A model generated the notes under the pieces. The model was not told the DNA's origin. It did not search any database and was given only the letters and a program-made list of their open reading frames with translations. From positions 166,245-230,244 of the forward strand of contig CABFPE010000540.1 in assembly GCA_900660155.1 (NCBI GenBank): a DNA stretch of 64,000 nt. Direction: 5' to 3'. Source of the stretch: Hofstenia miamia. Its lineage: Eukaryota; Xenacoelomorpha; Acoela; Hofsteniidae. The position numbers were made by a program, and so were the translations under genes. Positions 57,131 to 64,000 of this stretch are shown here, one piece after another (positions within the stretch are counted from its first letter, which is position 1; each line of letters starts with the position of its first letter).

Positions 57131-59300
57131 TGCATATGTTAGGTTTACAGCTAAGGTTTTGTTGTACTGCACTTCATTCATAACTAAAATTTACTTTTAT
57201 TGCTATCACTGAAACTGCACAAGATGAGAATTGCATTGAAGTTTAACTTAGCATGTAGATTTAACTCACTGCACCAAAGAGTTAGGGGTTCTGTATTCAT
57301 TATTTTAATTAGGGCTCTAGTCTCACATGTAGCACCAGTAAATCCATGCTTTGTCTTGAAACCCTCAAACAATATGGAAGTAGCAATGCTCACTGATTTC
57401 ATACTGATTCCATAATATATGCTTCTATGATTACTTTAAAAAATTTATAAATGAGCTCAGTTGTAGTGTAGTAATACACTAATAATTGGAAATGCATAAC
57501 TTTCTTACTTATGCCAAAAAATTTGTCCACTGAAAAGGAAGCAGTGCTGAAGCTAACTAAATCTGAGTAGTACACATTATTTTTAACTCATAAAAGGCAA
57601 AGGAGTTAGAGAAGAAAGCAAATTTGTACTGTAGTCTAGCACATCTAATTCTTTATGAAATGTCTAAAAGAGGGGCATTTGACAACACCCTCAAAATGAT
57701 TAGAGAATGAATTATTTGTAAAATTATATTTAATTCAAATATTAATTGTGACAAGTGAAATTAATCTGCTGAGATTTTTGATAGAGATTCAGGGACAAAT
57801 TGAGTTTAGTTCTGTCCTGACATAAATTTGAATGCATAAGCTGTCCATTTGCCAGGATAGAACCAGACTACAAAACAGGTTAGTTACATTTGACATTTGA
57901 AGGGGAAAAAACCTGATTTGTGAATGTAGAAAAAATTAGAAAAATGCAAAATTTGTTAGCAGGCACTTATAAAAAAACAAATAAGGGGAAAAGTACCAGA
58001 CATTCAGTCAATAGGAAACTCTTAATTTACTAATATTAATTAAGTTGATTAGACTTTTTTGACTTAAAAAAAATAGTTTTCTTTTAAGTATTTTCCAAAA
58101 ATCTAATTAATTGGCATTTACTTGTTTTAAGTTAAATGATCAGTGTGCAAATATTTATTAGAGAACTGTATTTTACTAATTTTCATTTGTATGAGTATCA
58201 GTTTACTTGATAGTGTCTTTGTGTTTAGCTATAAACTTGAGAATCAAGTTTTGTTACTATATCTTATTTGTATATTGCTGATTTACTTAAGATAGATGCA
58301 AACTTAAAAATTATAGCTGTTTGGGATTAGTAATATGTTCTATGGATGCCCAATGTCACAATTGATTATGCAGACAAAGCTTATTCTTTTGTTCTAGGTT
58401 AAATTGTTAGGAGTTTTTATTTGCTTGCATTATAATTCACTTTTGTATATAACAAAATTCATACAAATGTATTTCAAAACTAATCAAACTTATTTATATG
58501 TAGTGGTAATAATTCCTTGTGAATGCCTAATTGTATATATGAAACTATACCACATGAAGGAAGAAATGATTATATTCTTTATCTTCTTTGAATAATTTGT
58601 TACTCCTAAACTTGTTAGGTTGCTCATTAAAACTGTTAAAATGTCTTACTTGAAATTGTCATTTTATTAAACAAGTAAACTAAATTTCACTTAACTGTTT
58701 AAATCTTTTTATCTGTTAAATTTGTTAAGCATTGTGCTTGAGGTTTGAAGAATAAATTCTTAAAGAAATCAAAATCTCCATTCAAGAGACTGCATAGAAA
58801 TCTTTAGTTTTCTTTTTACATAAATACAAATCTCCTAAGATCCAGGCTATAATGAAATAATCTAATTTCATAAGTTATTTCTACCATAAAGTACAACAAA
58901 TGGACTTATTTATTCATATCTGACAGAATCATTTTTAAACAAACACAATGAACTACAGCCTGACACTAAAATAGTAAATAAGTATGTAACTAAATATAAG
59001 ATGAAACTACAACAAACCCCATCATCAAACACAAATGATGGTGTTCACACATTGCTTTCCTTTCTCTTTCTTGTAGCAGTTATATTTGTGAAGCAAGTCA
59101 TCATAGAAGACAAGAGTGGAAGCCCTAAATAAAGTAGTTTTCATATGAGAAAAAGCCAAGTCCATGACTAATCCACATCATTCTTAACATTAATGAAGGC
59201 ATTGTAATGTTGTAATGGCATTGGTTGAGCATTGACTGCGTCATAGACAATCACCACCCTAAATGTATAATAAGACATGACTCTATCTGCCAGTCCACCC
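57131..59300. other. no gene recognised
   Basis: CpG-poor decayed sequence without a recognisable frame. The CpG-poor character stops near 59.23 kb. Confidence 0.4.
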
Positions 59301-59314
59301 ACAATGCCATAATG

Positions 59315-59315
59315 C

Positions 59316-59352
<37 letters not shown>

Positions 59353-59353
59353 C
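59315..59353. repeat. (TA)n microsatellite
   Basis: About 39 bases of alternating TA interrupted once by G. A second TA tract lies at 59613-59648. The two are separated by a segment containing the word TACCCAGC three times. Confidence 0.9.
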
Positions 59354-59612
59354 ACTTATATTGGCACTGCGTATATGAGTTTTTTTGTTTTGTACCCAGC
59401 ATCAGTTTTGAGCAAGATCCCTGTAGCCAGTGCCAGGTGACCATATGAGGCCTAAAAAATTACCCTAATTTTTTTGATAGATCTGTTAATTATGACCCCA
59501 TATGAGACTATGTACAAATAATTGAATGTGGACTTTTTCAAAAATCCATATACCCAGCCTTAGAAAGTGTACTGGAGGCCAGTAAATGTTTCTTGAAAAA
59601 TACCCAGCACCA

Positions 59613-59613
59613 A

Positions 59614-59648
<35 letters not shown>
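59613..59648. repeat. (TA)n microsatellite
   Basis: Alternating TA tract with one G, following ACCCAGCACCAA. Confidence 0.9.
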
Positions 59649-59650
<2 letters not shown>

Positions 59651-60302
59651 AATCTCTAATTATAACCTATGTTTTGTACATTTTATTAATAGAAATTATC
59701 TTAAAACCAATATAAGTAATCTTAGAATAAAAATAACAAAGTTAAGTTTTCTAAAGACATCCATGAATTAGATGCATATAACAAAAAACCTAAAAGGAGG
59801 TCAAAATTTCATATTTTGTTTTGAAAAGAAAATATTCATTAAGTTATAATCTAGGCTGAATAATATAATATACTATTTAATTTCATAAAAATATTTATAT
59901 AAATATTTTGATGTAAATATGATATAATTTTACTGAAATATGAGATATTAGTGATTTCCCATTTATGTTTATTTTAGTGAAAAATTTATTTGTTGTTGTC
60001 GATTTTAAAATTATTAATGCTGATAATGCGCACAAAATAAAAATTTGATTTAATTCTAAATATATAATATGTTCAATTATTTTACAAGTAATTTTTTGAC
60101 AATATTCATGCAAACAAACTAGCAGAGGTTTCATTTATTGTTTCAATTTCAATTTAAGTTTAAGCTATGCAATAAAATCGAATTCGATTTTTATTTGAGT
60201 GAATATATTTTTTCTGTAGACATTTCTCGTCTATGTTGTTAATTCTAGTTTTTAGTGTTGACAACTATGTGTATAATATTTATATTGTCAACTTTTGTCT
60301 GG

Positions 60303-60705
60303 GGTTGGTACTTTTTATCAACATACGAAATCTTGAAACCGACATAGGGAACCTTGACATCGACATAGCAAATCATTATGACAATATAAACAAAAATTTA
60401 GCATGAATGAGGTATGAAGATTAATAACATTAGATGGGTCATTTAAAATTTTCTCATATTTACATTAAAATATTTATCTGAGTCTTTGTTATAAAATCAA
60501 GTATAATATCTTATCATTTAGTCTAGATTACAACTCAATAAACAAATGCTAAAACTAAATTTTGATGTCTTTTTTGATATAATTGATACGTATACCTCAT
60601 TCATGCTAAATTTTTTGTTCATATTTTCATAACGATTTGCTATGTCGATCTCAAGGTTCCCTATGTCGGTTTCAAGATTTCGTATGTTGATAAAAAGTAC
60701 CAACC
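60303..60705. mobile_element. 403-bp foldback element with 9-bp target duplication
   Basis: Arms of about 110 bp begin GGTTGGTACTTTTTATCAAC at both ends and differ at roughly four positions. The exact 9-bp direct repeat TTTGTCTGG flanks it (60294-60302, 60706-60714). Long inverted repeats with a 9-bp duplication are typical of Mutator-like elements. The interior has no coding sequence, so it is non-autonomous. Confidence 0.9.
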
Positions 60706-60731
60706 TTTGTCTGGTAGATCTAAGATATTGT

Positions 60732-60965
60732 GGCGTTATTGTACTTTAGGGGACTCAGTTTATGTGACGTCATAAAATGGGTATAAAACTCTAACCCTAA
60801 CCCCAATCCCTCACCCAAAACTTGGGTGTTTTGCAAAAAATTAATCAACAAGATGAAATGCAATATAATTGCAATGGTTGGGGAGTAGGGTTAGGGTTAA
60901 GGTTAGAGTTTAATACCCATTTTATGACGTCACTCAAACTGGGTCCCCTAAAGTATAATAACGCC
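60732..60965. mobile_element. 234-bp MITE with telomere-like interior (copy 2), 8-bp TSD
   Basis: Inverted arms of about 75 bp start GGCGTTATT and contain TTTAGGGGAC, GTGACGTCATAAAATGGGT and CTAACCCTAACC. The exact 8-bp duplication GATATTGT lies at 60724-60731 and 60966-60973. Same family as 25707-26060. An 8-bp target fits hAT-like or P-like mobilisation. TGACGTCA is a perfect CRE-type palindrome in each arm. Confidence 0.9.
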
Positions 60966-61177
60966 GATATTGTTTTCGTTGTCGGCAAAGTTGACATATG
61001 TAGTTGCTATACTTAAATAGCGTCTTTTTGTTAATTTCAGCCTGTTAGTATTGGGGCTATGGACTAGTTTTATACTTCATTTTGCAGGGGTTTCAACAAT
61101 TCTAAGTTTTTGATTTTTAGATTTGTCGATCCTGTATCCACAAGGTCTAAAATAACAAATGACGAATGTTTAGTTAG

Positions 61178-61299
61178 GGATTTGGCCGAAGGTATAGAAT
61201 CGGGGGCACGCGTAACACACTGAGCACGCGACAAAATAAACCCGAAGGTAAAAGACTTTGAATACCAAATTCGCATCACGCGGTATATATTTAAGGAGA
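61178..61299 (+). repeat. short direct copy of the adjacent long inverted-repeat arm
   Basis: GGCCGAAGGTATAGAATCGG through ACGCGGTATATATTTAAGGAG repeats, in shortened form, the sequence of the arm that begins at 61303. Confidence 0.7.
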
Positions 61300-62698
61300 A
61301 AAAAAATTATTAGGCGAAGGTATAGAATAGGGTGGTGCACGTGGAACACGCGGATAAAATAAACACTATTACAAAGTAAAAATGAAATAACCTACGTAAA
61401 AAGCCTAAAAAATATGTATATAGAAAAATAACTGTGCATAATTAACCAAATTCATAACGCGCGTTAGCACGCGGTACATATTTAAGGAGGATAGCACAGA
61501 AAACTTGAAAATCATAAAATATTTAACTATTATTAAACAAATTACACGATCTAAAAGTATAGTTTTGCAAATATATACATGTTTAGTTTAAATCAATTCC
61601 TTACCTTAGGTGAAATTTCCAAATCAAAGATAGCTGTTGCGTTAAATCATATGGGCAATCAAGGGCGCCGTAAGAAACTTTTTGAAAGAATAATATTGCA
61701 CGTGTGATATTTTAGAAACCTGTTTTTGTTGAAAAAATATTTTATTTCAAAGCAATTTCTTTTAGAGTAAACTTAATCATTTAATTTAAAGCGAACAATG
61801 AAATGAGATTTTATTTTCCAAGTATTTTGATTATCCGAAGTAATGCGCTAGAATCTGGTTTAATCTCTCATCCCATGTGTAAGAATATAAGAATGTAGGC
61901 CTTTGGTTTGACATTTTCTGCCACTCAACTATTTCGAAAGCAATATTTACCACATCAGTAAGTAAGCACTTTATATCTGATATACTGCATTTCTAATGGA
62001 AGAAAGCTCAAAATAACACTATTATTTTCCAGATAGTAATAAAAGATTTAACCTGGCTTAAAGAATTAAAGATTTTTCATAACGATCTAGAAAAAATTTA
62101 TTAACCACAAATAACTTGCGTCTTTTAGGTATTCTTAATAGTATAATTCACATGTATACATCTATATAAATTAGCATTGAAAATGGATAAATGTATTTCA
62201 TGCAGTAAAAATGTGTCTAATACACTTATCGCAATGCAAAAATACATTTTAAAATTTTTTTAAATCAAGTATTACTAAGAACTTCGATTTGATAAAACTA
62301 GTCAATTTAATCAACTCACCATGAAAAGGAAGGGGGCAGCTGCTCCCTCTTGCACTCCGCTCGCAGTGCCTATGTGGGCAATCCACATATGTACAAGTCG
62401 CTATTGCTAAGTTTTTTCTGTACAAAGCGCCATTTAAAATTTACTAAAAGTGCCATCTATAAGAATATATTTATATACATACACATTGTCTAAAACTGAA
62501 GTTTTATTGAAATGAAGTTGTTGCAAACTCACCAGGGAGGCATGAGTGAAATTTAAGGTGTGATTCAATCATGATTTATATTCTTATTGTGAAAATTTTT
62601 AAAACAAAAAGAACGATGTAAATTTTCATAAAACTTCAATCAAAATATTCTTTATATTTATACACAAAAACTTCTTAACAAAGCGTATATATTATATA

Positions 62699-63047
62699 GT
62701 GGCGCTCAAAAGTATTGAAACAGATGTTGAGTACTGTAAAAAATTCCCAACTTAATGAATAACAATTTTACAGTAAAATTAACACTAAAAATACATTCAA
62801 AATATATCTAAGAATTCATAATTTTGTTTTTTTAATTAGGTTACATAAATAACTTTTTTAGTTGGATTAAATTTTCTTGGCTTAGCATTGTGAGCTCAAA
62901 AGTATTGAAACAGTGGAGTTAAGTTTTTCACAACTAATAAAAACAGAACGAAACAAAATAAAATCAATGAATTACACAATTCCGACATCATGGCATTAGT
63001 ATTTCTAAAATATGCAACACTGTTTCAATACTTTTGAGCGGCGCTTT
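62699..63047. mobile_element. Tc1-type non-autonomous element
   Basis: The left end GTGGCGCTCAAAAGTATTGA pairs with the right end, which reads AGCGCCGCTCAAAAGTATTG inward. TA dinucleotides adjoin. A third copy of the terminal sequence (GCTCAAAAGTATTGAAACAG) lies inside at 62893. CTCAAAAGTATTGAAACA is a widespread style of Tc1 terminus. No transposase frame. Confidence 0.8.
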
Positions 63048-63231
63048 AATATAGTTTCGTTAGGTTTTAGATATTACTATATCAAAATCGGAAAGTAGCC
63101 ATGATGGCTCCCAGAAAGTTGGTCCGAAGACGAGATGCTTTGGTGTCAGAAAATGTCAATACTTGCAAGACATGTGCACGGACTACCGGCGATAATTGGG
63201 TGCAATGTTTAAAATATATTAGTTATAATAA

Positions 63232-63310
63232 TACGAGTAAAACACATTGAGTAATCGAAATTAATTTATTTATATCTCTATCAAAATGTATTTGGAAATT
63301 TCACCTAAGG
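63232..63310. repeat. inner inverted repeat paired with 63687-63766
   Basis: GTAAAACACATTGAGTAATC through TTTGGAAATTTCACCTAAGG is complementary to 63687-63766. It overlaps the inner end of the right arm of the 2.3-kb element, so foldbacks are nested. Confidence 0.75.
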
Positions 63311-63686
63311 TAAGGATTTGATTTAAACTAAACATGTATATATTTGCAAAAATATACATTTATATCGTGTAATTTGTTTAATTATAGTTAAATATTTTAT
63401 GAATTTCAAGTTTTCTGTGCTATTCTCCTTAAATATGAACCGCGTGCTAAGAATTTGGTTAATTATGCAAAGTTATTGGTCTATATACATTATTTTTAAA
63501 CTTTTTACGTATGTTATTGCATTTCTTGTCGTTTTTTACCTTGTAATAGTGTTTATTTTATCCGCGCGTTCCGCGGGCACCCTATTCTATACCTTCGCCA
63601 AATTATTATTTATTATTAAACAAAATGCAAAATTATATTTATGCAAATCTATACATTTTTAGGTTAAAGGAAGTCCTTACGCTTTG

Positions 63687-63766
63687 CCTTAGGTGAAATT
63701 TCCAAATACATTGTTATAATAATATAAATATATTAATTTCGATTATTCAATGTGTTTTACTTGTAT
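63687..63766. repeat. inner inverted repeat, second arm
   Basis: Complement of 63232-63310; see that entry. Followed by AT-rich sequence with no gene. Confidence 0.75.
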
Positions 63767-63973
63767 TTTCTGAAAATTTAAATCGTTTTTTTTGATAAAA
63801 ATTTTCACATTAAGAATATAAATCATATAACTCATTAATATATATTTATACAGGCGCTCTGGTAGAGGTTATCTGATATATACGTGCGTTAATTACATGC
63901 TCGTGGGCGTTAAGTATGGCAAAAATTGGTGATCGCGGGAGCTCAGTGTAAAGGCCTTAGTACTTAGCGCTCG

Positions 63974-64000
63974 TATATATATATATATATATATATATAT
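63974..64000. repeat. (TA)n microsatellite at window edge
   Basis: Alternating TA running off the end of the window. Confidence 0.9.

Larger units (their letters stand above)
26720..59230. other. CpG-depleted block of nested old transposons
   Basis: CG dinucleotides are rare throughout except inside the LINE at about 48.0-51.6 kb and in a short stretch at about 31.6-32.1 kb, whereas both flanks have CG at ordinary frequency. TG and CA are correspondingly common. This is what methylation-driven C-to-T decay produces over a long time. Confidence 0.75.
61303..63609. mobile_element. 2.3-kb element with ~320-bp inverted-repeat arms
   Basis: 61303-61624 and 63290-63609 are complementary along their length (GGCGAAGGTATAGAATAGGG outermost; TTAGGTGAAATTTCCAAAT innermost), with scattered differences. 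The interior has no recognisable gene and holds a Tc1-type inverted-repeat insertion. I see no exact target duplication. The superfamily cannot be assigned. Confidence 0.75.

Overview
The window is AT-rich eukaryotic DNA, almost certainly from an invertebrate animal. It holds one spliced host gene with GT/AG introns of 1.7 to 6 kb, a PHD-type LINE, Tc1/mariner, P-like/THAP and MULE remnants, and Ty3/gypsy pol. Nothing bacterial (operons, ribosome binding sites, CRISPR) is present. I cannot name the species. The host protein is divergent and compact, which suggests a fast-evolving lineage, but that is inference.

From 1.6 to 20.3 kb, on the minus strand, lies the only convincing host gene: a kinesin-3-like motor in five recognised exons (20325-20092, 18406-18206, 12357-12099, 8417-7969, 1908-1614). 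All four splice junctions agree in phase. The reading gives at least 479 residues with P-loop, switch I, switch II and neck, but with several surface loops shortened. Its introns hold a P-like/THAP element, a mariner remnant, pieces of three LINEs, a Tc1 remnant and a 232-bp tandem duplication.

From 20.8 to 26.1 kb are jockey/CR1-type LINE remnants, a 411-bp TTAA-flanked element encoding a small Cys-rich protein, two clusters of short repeated motifs, and a MITE whose centre is telomere-like TTAGGG sequence.

From about 26.7 to 59.2 kb is a strikingly CpG-poor block of old, nested transposons: a repeat family in both orientations, a MULE transposase/SWIM remnant, a Tc1 remnant (its second copy probably an assembly duplicate), and two related Ty3/gypsy elements. 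The gypsy elements share an unrecognised coding stretch of about 3 kb or more AFTER the integrase. A CpG-normal, nearly intact LINE interrupts the end of the second element's integrase, so it arrived later. Many stops in the gypsy pol sit where CGA or TGG is expected, which fits methylation-driven decay.

From 59.2 to 64 kb CpG returns. This part contains AT microsatellites and well-preserved non-autonomous inverted-repeat elements: one with a perfect 9-bp target duplication, one with a perfect 8-bp duplication, and a 2.3-kb structure with arms of about 320 bp. Five N gaps (2,896-3,045, 13,058, 35,918, 46,866, 49,361) and one 1-kb gap affect interpretation. Three of them are flanked by duplicated sequence and look like assembly artefacts.
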